Positions 17,076 through 26,734 of a stretch of 64,000 nt of DNA are shown one piece after another. The stretch is from assembly GCA_022837595.1 (NCBI GenBank), contig JALHFX010000006.1:43390-107389 (forward strand). The letters are read 5' to 3'. Made by a program: the position numbers and the translations under genes. Below the pieces are notes generated by a model. The model had not been told where the DNA came from, searched no databases, and saw only the letters and a list, made by a program, of their open reading frames with translations. Source of the stretch: Propionibacterium sp. GTDB lineage: Bacteria; Actinomycetota; Actinomycetes; Propionibacteriales; Propionibacteriaceae. How positions within the stretch are numbered: the stretch's first letter is position 1; every line of letters starts with the position of its first letter.

Positions 17076-18848
17076 ATGCGTTACACGAGCGGCAATTATG
17101 AGGCTTTCGCGCGGCCACGCAAACCCGCGGGGGTGGACGACAAGCGGGCCTGGTTTGTTGGTTCTGGTCTCGCATCCCTTGCGGGTGCGGCGTTCTTGAT
17201 CCGGGATGGCCAGATGGATGGCTCGAAGATCACCATCTTCGAGGAACAGGAGATTCCTGGCGGGGCACTTGATGGTCTCGATGTGCCGGACAAGGGCTTC
17301 GTCATTCGAGGCGGGCGTGAGATGGAAAGCAACTTCGAATGCCTGTGGGATCTCTTCAGATCTATCCCGTCACTGGAGATCGAAGATGCCAGCGTGCTGG
17401 ACGAGTTCTTCTGGCTCAACCGGGATGATCCGAACTACACCTTGCGCCGCACCACCAAGAACCAAGGCGAAGACGGCGGCACCGATTTCAAGTTCAAGCT
17501 GAGCCAGAAGGCTCAGCAGGAGATCTCGAACCTCTTCACCGCGCTTCCCGAAGAAATGGAAGACAAACGCATCAACGAGGTCTTCACTCGCGAGTTTCTC
17601 GATAGCAACTTCTGGCTCTATTGGCGCACGATGTTCGCCTTCGAGGAGTGGCATTCAGCACTCGAGATGAAGCTCTACCTGCACCGCTTCATCCACCAGA
17701 TCAAGGGTCTGCCCGATTTCTCCACGCTGAAGTTCACGAAGTACAACCAGTACGAATCACTGGTGCTGCCATTGGTCGCCTACCTCACCGATCACGGCGT
17801 CAATTTCCGCTATGGCACGGTCGTCACCGATGTCGACTTCATCATCGAACAGGACGAGGTCCGCAAGCAGGCCAACCGAATCCACCTCGTTGAGAAGGGC
17901 GAGGAGAAGGTGATCGATCTCACCAACGATGACCTGCTGTTCATGACGATCGGATCTCTCACCGAGAACTCTGACGAAGGCGATCACCAGACGCCCGCGA
18001 AGATCAACGACGGACCCGCTCCGGCATGGGATCTGTGGCGCAGGATTGCCGCTAAATCACCCGATTTCGGTAAGCCCGATGTCTTTGGCGCGCATATCCC
18101 CGAGACGAAGTGGGAGTCGGCGACCGCCACCACCCTCGACCGCCGCATCCCCGAGTACATCCAGAAGATCTGCAAACGTGATCCGTTCAGTGGTCGCGTC
18201 GTCACCGGAGGCATCGTAACCGCGATGGATTCGAGCTGGTTGCTGTCGTGGACGGTCAACCGGCAGCCACACTTCAAGAAGCAGCCCGCCGATCAGATCG
18301 TCGCCTGGATCTATGGTCTGTTCCCTGAGGCCGTCGGCGACTACGTCGGCAAGCCGATGCAGGATTGCACCGGCGAGGAGATCACTCAGGAATGGCTATA
18401 CCACATGGGTGTTCCTGAAGCGGATATCCCCGAGCTGGCCGCGACCGGCGCGAAGACCGTGCCCGTGATGATGCCGTATGTCACCGCATTCTTCATGCCG
18501 CGCAAGCACAGCGACCGCCCTGCTGTGGTGCCTGCCGGAGCGTCGAACTTCGCGTTCATCGGCCAGTTCGCTCAATCCGCCGAGCGCGACTGTATCTTCA
18601 CCACGGAGTACTCGGTGCGTACCCCGATGGAAGCCGTCTACACGCTGCTCGACATCGAACGCGGTGTGCCGGAGGTGTTCAACTCGACCTATGACGTGCG
18701 GGCGCTCTTCCAAGCGGTGAACAAGCTACGCGACGGCGAGGAGTTCAAGATCCCCGGGGGCCCGCTCGCGCGTCGCTTCGTCCACCACCACATCGAGAAC
18801 AATGTTGTGGGGCAGTTGCTCGAGGACTACGGCCTGACCGACAAGTAG
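17076..18848 (+). CDS. ohyA: Oleate hydratase (fatty acid double-bond hydratase)
   Basis: A 590-residue FAD-dependent hydratase that adds water to the cis-9 double bond of unsaturated fatty acids, giving 10-hydroxy acids. The start SGNYEAFARPRKPAGVD is diagnostic of the family. The dinucleotide fold FVGSGLASLAG is at residues 27-37, and RGGREMESNFECLW contains Glu82, the position of the catalytic Glu in the staphylococcal enzyme. The length is typical. ATG 17076 is chosen over ATG 17070 because AAGGGAG (17062-17068) is 7 bases before it. The enzyme is thought to detoxify host or environmental unsaturated fatty acids. It is monocistronic, with a long folded leader upstream and a hairpin downstream. 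Confidence 0.95.
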   Translation: MRYTSGNYEAFARPRKPAGVDDKRAWFVGSGLASLAGAAFLIRDGQMDGSKITIFEEQEIPGGALDGLDVPDKGFVIRGGREMESNFECLWDLFRSIPSLEIEDASVLDEFFWLNRDDPNYTLRRTTKNQGEDGGTDFKFKLSQKAQQEISNLFTALPEEMEDKRINEVFTREFLDSNFWLYWRTMFAFEEWHSALEMKLYLHRFIHQIKGLPDFSTLKFTKYNQYESLVLPLVAYLTDHGVNFRYGTVVTDVDFIIEQDEVRKQANRIHLVEKGEEKVIDLTNDDLLFMTIGSLTENSDEGDHQTPAKINDGPAPAWDLWRRIAAKSPDFGKPDVFGAHIPETKWESATATTLDRRIPEYIQKICKRDPFSGRVVTGGIVTAMDSSWLLSWTVNRQPHFKKQPADQIVAWIYGLFPEAVGDYVGKPMQDCTGEEITQEWLYHMGVPEADIPELAATGAKTVPVMMPYVTAFFMPRKHSDRPAVVPAGASNFAFIGQFAQSAERDCIFTTEYSVRTPMEAVYTLLDIERGVPEVFNSTYDVRALFQAVNKLRDGEEFKIPGGPLARRFVHHHIENNVVGQLLEDYGLTDK

Positions 18849-18876
18849 CGAGAAACAGCAACCCGCCAATCTGTGC

Positions 18877-18913
18877 GGTGACGAGCGCCGGGCTGAGCCC
18901 GGGGTTCGTCACC
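18877..18913 (+). terminator. Hairpin terminator after oleate hydratase
   Basis: GGTGACGA (18877-18884) pairs with TCGTCACC (18906-18913), with an inner GCCGGGC/GCCCGG stem. It lies 28 bases after the oleate hydratase stop and could also serve the opposing polyprenyl synthase gene. Confidence 0.75.
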
Positions 18914-18989
18914 ATCTGTCTTGGGTTGGCCGCGCAATCGTCGAGGCCCGACTGGGTCGACGACAGACCTCGCTATGACGCCCGACCGG

Positions 18990-19955
18990 CTAGGCAGATC
19001 GAGTGACGACCTCGTCACAGAGACGGTCAAGTGCTTCTTTCGCGGCGCCTTCGGGAAGCGGTGCCAGGTAACTGCGGGCAACCTCGGCACGACGGTTGAT
19101 CTCGGCGCGAGTTTGATCAATGACCGAACTCGCCCGCAGGAGAGCCAACGCTCGGCTCAGATCAGCGTCATCGTCCAACCCAGCGGCGATCAATTCGGCG
19201 AGCTCGCGATCGGACGCAGCCGACGAGGATCCCAGCAGCAGCGTTGGCAGGGTGGGGATCCCCTCACGCAAGTCAGTGCCCGGGGTCTTGCCGGTCGTTT
19301 CGGAAACAATGTCAATCAGGTCATCAGATAGCTGGAAGACCATGCCGATCTCGAACCCGAAGCGTCCCAACGCGTCCAGGGTCTGTTCGCTGGCTCCGCC
19401 GACCATGCCGCCGAACAACGCGGAGGCGCGAATCAAGGACGCGGTCTTGCCTGCCAAGACCTTCAAATGATGCTCAATCGGGTCCTCGCCGGGCTCGGGT
19501 CCCGCGGTCTCCGCCATCTGCCCCTCGACCAGTTCTGCAAAGGTACGTGCCTGAAGATCCACGTACGCGGGGCCCAGTTTGGCCACTTCGACCGAAGCGC
19601 GGGCGAAGAGGAAATCCCCGACCAGAATGGCTGTCGAGTTGCCGTAGCGCTGGTTGGCGCTGGTCACCCCGCGGCGAAGGTCGGCCTCATCCATGACGTC
19701 GTCGTGGTAGAGGCTCGCGACATGCGTCAGTTCCATCACCAAGGCTGCGCTGATGACCGAGTCGAGTTCGAATCCCGTGCCCAGGTGAGCTGCGGTCGCC
19801 ACCAGTGCGGGCCGGAATCGTTTACCGCCGGCGGCCGCTACATGCTGGGCCGCCTCGGTCACGAACGAGTACTGCGAAACCGTTGCCTCCATCAACTCGT
19901 CCTCTACGAGCCCGAGTATGTCGGCAACGGTTTGCGCGAAGTCTTCGTCAGCCAT
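18990..19955 (-). CDS. Polyprenyl diphosphate synthase, probably for the menaquinone side chain
   Basis: A 321-residue trans-isoprenyl diphosphate synthase. The first Asp-rich motif is DDVMD at residues 85-89 and the second is DDLID at 211-215; GGKRFRPAL at 43-51 binds isopentenyl diphosphate. The residues just before the first motif (SLYH) are small enough to allow a long product. It chains isopentenyl diphosphate units onto an allylic primer. Its start is 2 bases past the nuoN stop, so it is the last gene of the nuo operon. That position, common in actinobacteria, supports a role in making the quinone that complex I reduces. The exact chain length cannot be read from sequence. Confidence 0.85.
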   Translation of the reverse strand: MADEDFAQTVADILGLVEDELMEATVSQYSFVTEAAQHVAAAGGKRFRPALVATAAHLGTGFELDSVISAALVMELTHVASLYHDDVMDEADLRRGVTSANQRYGNSTAILVGDFLFARASVEVAKLGPAYVDLQARTFAELVEGQMAETAGPEPGEDPIEHHLKVLAGKTASLIRASALFGGMVGGASEQTLDALGRFGFEIGMVFQLSDDLIDIVSETTGKTPGTDLREGIPTLPTLLLGSSSAASDRELAELIAAGLDDDADLSRALALLRASSVIDQTRAEINRRAEVARSYLAPLPEGAAKEALDRLCDEVVTRSA

Positions 19956-19957
19956 TG

Positions 19958-21511
19958 TCAGCGTATAAATCCTGCCGAGTTGATAGCGATGTCAAGCAGC
20001 GGGCCGGGTAGCACACCAAGAAGAATCGTACCGATAACTCCGACCCAAATCACTATCTGGGTGCCCACACCAGGACTCACCAATGCCGTTTCACTGTTCG
20101 GCGTCTGGCCGAACATGACCCAGACGATCCGGAAGTAGAAGCCGGCGGTGATCAGACTCGCAACGACAGCGATCAACACCAGCCACGAGTATCCGCCGTT
20201 CCATGCGGCTGCGAAGACCGCGAGTTTACCCACGAAACCACCGGTCAGAGGAATGCCGGCCATGCTCAGCAGGAAGATGGTCATCAAGACACCCAGCATG
20301 GGATCACGTCGGCCCAGACCCGCCCAAGAAGCGTAGCTGGTTGCCTCGGCGCCCGAGCGCCGAACCAGAGTCACGATCGCGAAGGCTCCCATTGTGGCCA
20401 GACCGTAAGCGGCCAGATAAATCAGAATCGCCGAAACCGAACCAACCCGGTCATCCGCGAGCCCGTTGACGGTGGTGACTGCACCGATCACGCCGACCAA
20501 GATGAAACCGGCATGCGCGACTGACGAGTACGCCAACAGACGTTTGACGTCGGTCTGGACCAAGCCCACCAGCGAGCCAACCAGCATGGTCAGCACCGCA
20601 ACCACCGCTAACATCGGCTGCCAGTCCCAGCGCAGCGAGCCGAGCGCAACGTAAAGCAGACGCAGCAGACCCATAGTCGCAGCCAGCTTCGTGCAGATCG
20701 CCATGAACGCTGTCACCGGGGTCGGAGCACCCTGATAAACATCAGGAACCCAGTTATGGAAGGGAACCGCGCCGATCTTGAAGAGCACGCCGATCGCGAC
20801 CATTCCCAGGCCGCAAAGCAGCAGCCATGGCGACTGGGCATTGGCCTGGATCGCGAGGTCGATGTCACGGAAGTAGAACGAACCTGCATAGCCGAAGACC
20901 AACGCGATCCCGTAAAGGAAGATAGCGGAGCTCAGGCCCCCCAGCAGGAAATACTTCAGCGAAGCCTCCTGGCTCAGCAGGCGGCGCCGCCGGGCCATAC
21001 CACTCAAGACGTACAGCGGGAAGGATAAGATCTCCAACGCGACGAACATGACCAGCAGATCGTTCGCGGCGACGAAGACCATCATGCCTGCGACCGAGAA
21101 AAGCAACAACGGGAAGACCTCAGTTTGCTCTTGACGGGCCGCGATGGCCTCCCGCTCGACCTGCGAACTGGGCACTGCCGAAGCGTTCGGTGCGAATGGC
21201 GATTCGCCGCCGCCAACCCGGCGTTCAGCAAAAAGCAAGGCACCCAAAGCCGCGAAGAAGAGCAACAGCATCCACGCCAGCTGTGCTGGCCCGTCGAGGG
21301 TCAAGGCGTTCATTGCGGTCAGCTGCGGTTGGTAAACCGTCCAACCGTAGAGTGTCCAGCAGAAAGCGCCCAGTAGGACCAACAGCGTCCACGCAGCCTG
21401 TACCGTCGGACGAACCAATCGGGGCACCGCGCCCTCGAAGATGATGGCGATCGTGCCGCCCAGCAAGACCAGCAGTACCGGCGCAGCCGGCAGAAACTCC
21501 TGGAGCATCAC
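19958..21511 (-). CDS. nuoN: NADH-quinone oxidoreductase subunit N
   Basis: A 517-residue antiporter-like proton-pumping subunit of complex I with about 14 membrane helices. The conserved core (LLVMFVALEILSFPLYVLSG, then FLLGGLSSAIFLYG, then KIGAVPFHNWVPDVYQGAPT given in parts) includes the Glu and Lys residues of the proton channel. The ATG at 21511 overlaps the nuoM stop by 4 bases. It is the last nuo subunit in the operon. Confidence 0.95.
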   Translation of the reverse strand: MMLQEFLPAAPVLLVLLGGTIAIIFEGAVPRLVRPTVQAAWTLLVLLGAFCWTLYGWTVYQPQLTAMNALTLDGPAQLAWMLLLFFAALGALLFAERRVGGGESPFAPNASAVPSSQVEREAIAARQEQTEVFPLLLFSVAGMMVFVAANDLLVMFVALEILSFPLYVLSGMARRRRLLSQEASLKYFLLGGLSSAIFLYGIALVFGYAGSFYFRDIDLAIQANAQSPWLLLCGLGMVAIGVLFKIGAVPFHNWVPDVYQGAPTPVTAFMAICTKLAATMGLLRLLYVALGSLRWDWQPMLAVVAVLTMLVGSLVGLVQTDVKRLLAYSSVAHAGFILVGVIGAVTTVNGLADDRVGSVSAILIYLAAYGLATMGAFAIVTLVRRSGAEATSYASWAGLGRRDPMLGVLMTIFLLSMAGIPLTGGFVGKLAVFAAAWNGGYSWLVLIAVVASLITAGFYFRIVWVMFGQTPNSETALVSPGVGTQIVIWVGVIGTILLGVLPGPLLDIAINSAGFIR

Positions 21512-23037
21512 TTTCCTCCCATCGACCCGGGCAGCGGATCGGTCATGCCTACGACGTTCATGGTGGTGACGGCGGTTTGCTCAACCACGTTGATCATTGG
21601 CTGCGGGAAGAACCCGAAGACCAGCAGCAGTGCGATCAGCGGGCCGATCACGAGCTTTTCGCGACCATCCAAATCACTGGTGATGGACTTCTTCACCTCG
21701 TCGCTGGGCTGCCCGGTGAACACCCGCTGGTACGCCCAGAGCACGTAGACGGCTGCGAGTACGGTGGCGAAAACTGCGACTGCCACGGCGGCCGTCTGGC
21801 GAGGCCAGGCACCGGTCATGATGACGAACTCACCTGCGAAGTTCGCTGTACCGGGGAGGCCGAGGGTGGCCAGGCCCGAGACCAAGAAGACACCGGCGAG
21901 CAACGGGGCGAACTCACGAACACCACCGAAGTCCGCGATAGCGACCGAGCCACGACGATTCTGCAAGAACCCGACTGCCAAGAAGAGTGCCGCAGAGCTG
22001 AACCCATGGGCCAGCATGTAGAAGATCGAGCCGGTGATCGAACTGGTCGTGAAGGCGAAGATACCCAGCACCATGAACCCGAAGTGGCTGACCGACGTGT
22101 ACGAGACCAGCCGCAGGAGGTCGGTGCTGGTGATCGCGAGCACAGCTCCGTAGATAATCGAGATCACCGCGAGCACCACGACCAGTGGGGTCGCCCACAG
22201 GCTTGCCCCCGGCAACATGCCCAGACAGATCCGAATCATTCCGAATGTGCCGATCTTGTCGAGGATGCCGACCAGCAAAGCAGTCGCTCCCGGAACGGCT
22301 TGCTCGGCAGTGTCCGGCAGCCACGTGTGCACCGGGACCATCGGGGCTTTCACCGCAAAGGCGATGAAGAATCCGACGAAGAGCATCTTCTGCACTGTCT
22401 CACTCATCGCGATCGCGGCGAAGTCGTCGATCAGGAAACTTGGCTGTCCGGCTCCGGCTGTCACCGCGTAGACACCGATCACCGCGAAGAGCATGATCAG
22501 GCCACCTGCCAACGAATAAAGCAGGAACTTCATCGCGGCCTTACCCCGTTTGGCTCCACCCCATCCGGTGATGAGGAAGAACATCGGGATCAGCGTCGCT
22601 TCGAAGAAAATGTAGAAGAGCAATACATCGCTGGCCATGAAGACGAACAGTCCGAAGCCTTCGACCATGAGCGCGAGCGCACCGAAGACATTACTGCCCC
22701 ACCGCGGTTCGAGGTGTCCGTCGGTCTGTTTGGAGTCCAGCGTCCATTCGGCGATCAGCACGATGGGCACCAAGATGACGCTCAGCAGCACCATCGCTCG
22801 TCCCATACCGTCCAACGAAAGCGCATACCAGGCGCCGATCGCTTTGATCCAGGGGACCATCTCTGAAAAGTCGTTCGAAGCCGCAGCAAAGAAGATCCAG
22901 ATTCCGAAGACCATCGTTACCAACGAACCAACGAACGCGACGTGCTTGCCGGCGCGCCCGCGGACGGCAAAAGCGATCAACGAAAAGATCAGCGGCAGCA
23001 CGCCGAGAACCGTCAGCAAGGGGATCGAGTTATCCAT
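21508..23037 (-). CDS. nuoM: NADH-quinone oxidoreductase subunit M
   Basis: A 509-residue antiporter-like membrane subunit. The typical NuoM text is seen: FYIFFEATLIPMFFLITGWG, then KAPMVPVHTWLPDTAEQA, then SYTSVSHFGFMVLGIF. The Lys in KAPMVPVHTW and the Glu in FFEATLIP belong to the proton path. It starts 14 bases after the nuoL stop and overlaps nuoN by 4 bases. Confidence 0.95.
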   Translation of the reverse strand: MDNSIPLLTVLGVLPLIFSLIAFAVRGRAGKHVAFVGSLVTMVFGIWIFFAAASNDFSEMVPWIKAIGAWYALSLDGMGRAMVLLSVILVPIVLIAEWTLDSKQTDGHLEPRWGSNVFGALALMVEGFGLFVFMASDVLLFYIFFEATLIPMFFLITGWGGAKRGKAAMKFLLYSLAGGLIMLFAVIGVYAVTAGAGQPSFLIDDFAAIAMSETVQKMLFVGFFIAFAVKAPMVPVHTWLPDTAEQAVPGATALLVGILDKIGTFGMIRICLGMLPGASLWATPLVVVLAVISIIYGAVLAITSTDLLRLVSYTSVSHFGFMVLGIFAFTTSSITGSIFYMLAHGFSSAALFLAVGFLQNRRGSVAIADFGGVREFAPLLAGVFLVSGLATLGLPGTANFAGEFVIMTGAWPRQTAAVAVAVFATVLAAVYVLWAYQRVFTGQPSDEVKKSITSDLDGREKLVIGPLIALLLVFGFFPQPMINVVEQTAVTTMNVVGMTDPLPGSMGGK

Positions 23038-23051
23038 CTCAGCTCCTCCCC

Positions 23052-24962
23052 TCAGGCCAGCCGGCCGAGGATCAAGACCACGCCAACCGCGATGGCGCCG
23101 ATCACCATTGTCAGACCGTAACTTCGCGCATAGCCGCTCTCCAGCTTGCTCAAAGCACCACCGATTCCCTTTGCCAACGACCCCGCGCTACGCACACTGC
23201 CGTCGACAATTACGTCGTCGAGCGTTGCCACGGCTGCGGCAGCCGCACCGCCACCGCGGACGAAGACCACATCGTTGAATTGGTCGGCAAGCAGATCGTT
23301 GCGTCCGATGTACACGATGGGATTGATGGTGTGAGGCTGTTCGTAACTGATCTCGCCGCGGTACATCAGGTAGCCGATGCCCACTCCGACCAGGACGACC
23401 AGGAGAGTCACCCAACCTTGCCAGGGGATATCCCACCAGGCCGCCGAATGCGGGTGACCACCGGTCGGCGGAGCCAGCCAGTACTGAATCGCATTGTTCA
23501 GCACCACGCCCAGCACAATCGCACCGATCGACAGCACGATAAGCGGGAAGAGCAGAATCTTCGGCGATTCGTGAGGATGCACACCCTCGGCCCAGCGCTT
23601 CTTACCGAAGAAGGTCATCATCATCAGGCGAGTCATATAGAAGGCGGTGATGCCTGCGCCCAAGGTTGCCAGCAGACCGAAATACCAGCCCTGCTCCCAA
23701 GCCGCGACCACGATGTGATCCTTCGAGTAGAAACCTGCCAGTGGCGGGATGCCGATAATCGCGAGGTAGCTGATCCCAAAGGTCACGAAGGTCCACGGCA
23801 TCACCTTGCGCAGCGCGCCGAAGTGCCGCATGTCGGTGTCGTCGTTCATGGCGTGCATGACCGAACCGGCTCCCAAGAAGAGGTTCGCCTTGAAGAAACC
23901 GTGAGTGAACAGGTGGAAGATCGCGAAGGCGCCACCGGCCGGCCCGATACCGGCAGCCAGCATCATGTAGCCGATCTGGCTCATTGTCGAGCCCGCCAGA
24001 ACCTTCTTGATATCGTCCTTGGTCGAGCCGATCCAGGCACCTGCGAGCAGCGTGACCACACCGACGATGCAGACTGCAAGCGAAGCTGCTGCGGTCAGCT
24101 CGTAGATCGAGTGACTGCGCACAACCAGGTAGACACCCGCCGTAACCATCGTTGCTGCGTGGATGAGCGCCGAAACCGGGGTTGGACCTTCCATCGCGTC
24201 GAGCAGCCAGGACTGCAGCGGTACCTGGGCGGATTTACCGCAGGCGGCCAAGAGCAGGAAGAGGCCGAGCGCGGTCAGCCAGGTCGTGCTCGCCGAACCG
24301 ACGGCCTGATTGACGTCGGTGAAATTGACCGAACCGAAGAGCCCAACCATGGTGAACATCGCGGTCAGCAGGCCCAGATCACCCACGCGGTTGACGACGA
24401 AAGCCTTCTTGGCCGCCAACGCTGCAGAATGCCTCCCCTGCCAGAACCCGATCAAGAGATAGGACGCCAGACCGACACCTTCCCACCCAAGGAAGAGCAG
24501 CAGGTAGTTGTCTGCCAGCACCAGCACCAGCATCGCGACGATGAAGAGGTTCAGGAAGGCGAAGAAGAGGCGACGATTCGGGTCGTGCGCCATGTAGCCG
24601 ACTGAATAGATGAAGATCAGCGACCCGACGCCGGTGACCAGCAGCGCGAAGAGGATCGACAGCTGATCGACCAACAATCCAGCCTGCAGATTCAGGTTGC
24701 CTACACTGACCCAATCGAAACCGGACACATGAACCGCGCGTTCAGCGACCGGTAGGCCAAGCATCGTGATCCACAACGCCAGCGCAACCGCCAGCGAGCC
24801 GAGGACACCCAAGACTCCAAGCCAATGACCCCAGGAGTCAGTAGCCTTCCCACCCAGCAGCAGGATCGCGGATACCAGCATCGGTATCGCGATCATCAGC
24901 CAGGAGTAGGAGAACAACCCGGTGGCTTCCACCGGAATGACGATTTCCAACAGACTCACCAC
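23052..24962 (-). CDS. nuoL: NADH-quinone oxidoreductase subunit L
   Basis: A 636-residue distal antiporter-like subunit. The N-terminal half has LFLGWEGVGLASYLLIGFW and KSAQVPLQSWLLDAMEGPTP, including the conserved Lys and the DAMEGPTPVSALIHAATM block. The C-terminal part carries the extra helices and, as expected for NuoL, a long lateral helix region after about residue 500. It is separated from nuoK by 7 bases and from nuoM by 14. Confidence 0.95.
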   Translation of the reverse strand: MVSLLEIVIPVEATGLFSYSWLMIAIPMLVSAILLLGGKATDSWGHWLGVLGVLGSLAVALALWITMLGLPVAERAVHVSGFDWVSVGNLNLQAGLLVDQLSILFALLVTGVGSLIFIYSVGYMAHDPNRRLFFAFLNLFIVAMLVLVLADNYLLLFLGWEGVGLASYLLIGFWQGRHSAALAAKKAFVVNRVGDLGLLTAMFTMVGLFGSVNFTDVNQAVGSASTTWLTALGLFLLLAACGKSAQVPLQSWLLDAMEGPTPVSALIHAATMVTAGVYLVVRSHSIYELTAAASLAVCIVGVVTLLAGAWIGSTKDDIKKVLAGSTMSQIGYMMLAAGIGPAGGAFAIFHLFTHGFFKANLFLGAGSVMHAMNDDTDMRHFGALRKVMPWTFVTFGISYLAIIGIPPLAGFYSKDHIVVAAWEQGWYFGLLATLGAGITAFYMTRLMMMTFFGKKRWAEGVHPHESPKILLFPLIVLSIGAIVLGVVLNNAIQYWLAPPTGGHPHSAAWWDIPWQGWVTLLVVLVGVGIGYLMYRGEISYEQPHTINPIVYIGRNDLLADQFNDVVFVRGGGAAAAAVATLDDVIVDGSVRSAGSLAKGIGGALSKLESGYARSYGLTMVIGAIAVGVVLILGRLA

Positions 24963-24969
24963 AGCCCCC

Positions 24970-25272
24970 TCAGTGCTTCAGCTGGTTCTGGTCGTCGACC
25001 GAGGCCGAGCGGCGGGTCTTGAAGATGATCATGATGATAGCCAATCCGATAACGACTTCCGCGGCGGCCACCACCATGACGAAGAAGGCTCCGACTTGGC
25101 CCAACAGATTACCGTTGGCATAACTGAAAGCGACCATCGCTAGGTTGGCGGCGTTGAGCATCAGCTCCACCGACATGAATATGATCAATACGTTGCGGCG
25201 GATCAGGAAACCGAGTACCCCGATCGAGAAGAGGATCGCCGACAGCACAAGATAGGCGTTCGGGCTCATCAC
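24970..25272 (-). CDS. nuoK: NADH-quinone oxidoreductase subunit K
   Basis: A 100-residue, three-helix subunit. The second and third helices carry the conserved membrane Glu residues ([18 protein letters not shown] and [14 protein letters not shown]) needed for proton pumping. The ATG at 25272 overlaps the nuoJ stop by 4 bases. Confidence 0.95.
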   Translation of the reverse strand: MMSPNAYLVLSAILFSIGVLGFLIRRNVLIIFMSVELMLNAANLAMVAFSYANGNLLGQVGAFFVMVVAAAEVVIGLAIIMIIFKTRRSASVDDQNQLKH

Positions 25273-26186
25273 TGCTCCTTAGCGGGGTCGGAATCGCTAC
25301 CGGCGACCTCAATGGATATCTGTTCCACATAGGTCTCTGCGATGGCACCGGGATCGGCAAGTTCGTCTGCGACCCTCGGCGCGTCGTCGCTGCCGGTGTT
25401 CTCGTCTTGTACCTCGATGAACTCGGTGACCGCGGCCCGGTAAGCAGCTCGCAGACCATCGTTCTCCACGACCGCCACGCCACGCACGGCCAGTGTCGGG
25501 GAGACCGATTCCTCGGAGATCGATCCGTCAGGTAGCAGCGCAGGGTATTCGATCGAGTTGTGGCGAGCGTAAACGCCGGGCCCTGGCAGCGGACCAGGAT
25601 CCTTGCCCTGCTCGGCGAACTCCATGGTCTTGCGGCGGGCGCGCTCGGCCTGAGTCTCGCGCTTGCCCAAAGGCTCGCCATGGGCAAGCACAATGGCGGC
25701 CACCGCGGCGACCATCAGCAAGGCAGCAGTCAGCAGGAAAGCGAAGACATATGGCCCGAAGGTGATGCTGGCGAGCCCTTGGACGTTGCCGCCGGCATTC
25801 GCGACGTCCAAACCACCCCGGCCGGTCACCACGCCGTTGCCGACAGCAAGAATCAGCAGAACGGCCAGGACGAAGCCGAAGATGCTCGCGGCAACCCGCT
25901 GCCCCTTGATGGTCTCGATCAGCGAATCGGTGCTGTCGACGCCGACGATCATCATCGTGAACAGGAAGAGCATCATGATGGCGCCGGTGTAAACGATGAT
26001 CTGTGCAACGAACAGGAAGGGCGCGTCCAATGAGGCGTAGAGACACGCCAGCGCGACCATCATGCCTGCCAAGCTGATCGCCGAGTGCACGGGCTTGCGG
26101 GAGACCACCATGCCGACGGCTCCAGCGACAGACAGTGGCGCGAAAATCCAGAACGCGACTACCTGCCCGGTAATGAGCGGAATCAC
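25269..26186 (-). CDS. nuoJ: NADH-quinone oxidoreductase subunit J, with long C-terminal extension
   Basis: A 305-residue protein. Residues 1-175 are the NuoJ membrane domain with five helices ([36 protein letters not shown], given here as its first and last parts [12 protein letters not shown] and [15 protein letters not shown]). The remaining 130 residues are hydrophilic and acidic, with no recognised domain. Long NuoJ tails occur in other actinobacteria. The tail must face the cytoplasm or periplasm beside the membrane arm; its role is unknown. It overlaps nuoI and nuoK by 4 bases each. Confidence 0.93.
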   Translation of the reverse strand: MIPLITGQVVAFWIFAPLSVAGAVGMVVSRKPVHSAISLAGMMVALACLYASLDAPFLFVAQIIVYTGAIMMLFLFTMMIVGVDSTDSLIETIKGQRVAASIFGFVLAVLLILAVGNGVVTGRGGLDVANAGGNVQGLASITFGPYVFAFLLTAALLMVAAVAAIVLAHGEPLGKRETQAERARRKTMEFAEQGKDPGPLPGPGVYARHNSIEYPALLPDGSISEESVSPTLAVRGVAVVENDGLRAAYRAAVTEFIEVQDENTGSDDAPRVADELADPGAIAETYVEQISIEVAGSDSDPAKEQ

Positions 26187-26734
26187 TTCTCAGCCTCCTT
26201 GGCTGCGGGCCGACCGGTCCGGGTGTCGGGCTGGCCGGTGGGTGGGAGCCCCAGGAAGTACTCCTTCTCGTTGTCGCCCAGTCTGCGCGGATGCGGCGGC
26301 TGCTCCATACCGGGCAGCAGCGGAGCCAGCAGTTGATCCTTCTCGTAGATCATCAACTCGCGAGTCCGGTCCGAGAACTTGAAGTCGTTGGTCATGGTTA
26401 GCGCGCGGGTGGGGCATGCTTCGATGCAGTAGCCGCACAGGATGCAACGCAAATAGTTGATCTGGTACACCCTGCCGTAGCGCTCGCCAGGTGAATAGCG
26501 TTCTTCCTCGGTGTTGTCGGCGCCCTCAACGTAGATCGCGTCTGCGGGGCAGGCCCACGCGCACAGCTCACAGCCGACACACTTCTCCAGGCCGTCGGGC
26601 CAGCGGTTCAGTTGGTGCCGACCGTGATAACGCGGTGCGGTCACCTTCTCGTGACCCTTCTGGGGGTAGCCCTGGGTGAAGCTCTTCCGGAACATCGTCC
26701 GGAAAGTGATACCGAATCCTGACCAGGCGCCCAT
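26183..26734 (-). CDS. nuoI: NADH-quinone oxidoreductase subunit I (2x[4Fe-4S])
   Basis: A 183-residue ferredoxin-like subunit that carries clusters N6a and N6b at the base of the peripheral arm. The two motifs are [13 protein letters not shown] (Cys 52, 55, 58, 62) and [13 protein letters not shown] (Cys 97, 100, 103, 107). It begins at the last base of the nuoH stop and overlaps nuoJ by 4. Confidence 0.96.
   Translation of the reverse strand: MGAWSGFGITFRTMFRKSFTQGYPQKGHEKVTAPRYHGRHQLNRWPDGLEKCVGCELCAWACPADAIYVEGADNTEEERYSPGERYGRVYQINYLRCILCGYCIEACPTRALTMTNDFKFSDRTRELMIYEKDQLLAPLLPGMEQPPHPRRLGDNEKEYFLGLPPTGQPDTRTGRPAAKEAEK

Noticed and set aside
19755..19785. tRNA-like GTTCGAATCCCG sequence
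   Set aside because: It lies inside the polyprenyl synthase gene, and no acceptor or anticodon stems can be formed around it.
21577..24605. Long plus-strand open frames (429 and 441 codons) opposite nuoM and nuoL
   Set aside because: They mirror the codon pattern of the real genes, are rich in Arg, His, Asp and Gln, and have no family features. The minus-strand genes are unmistakable.
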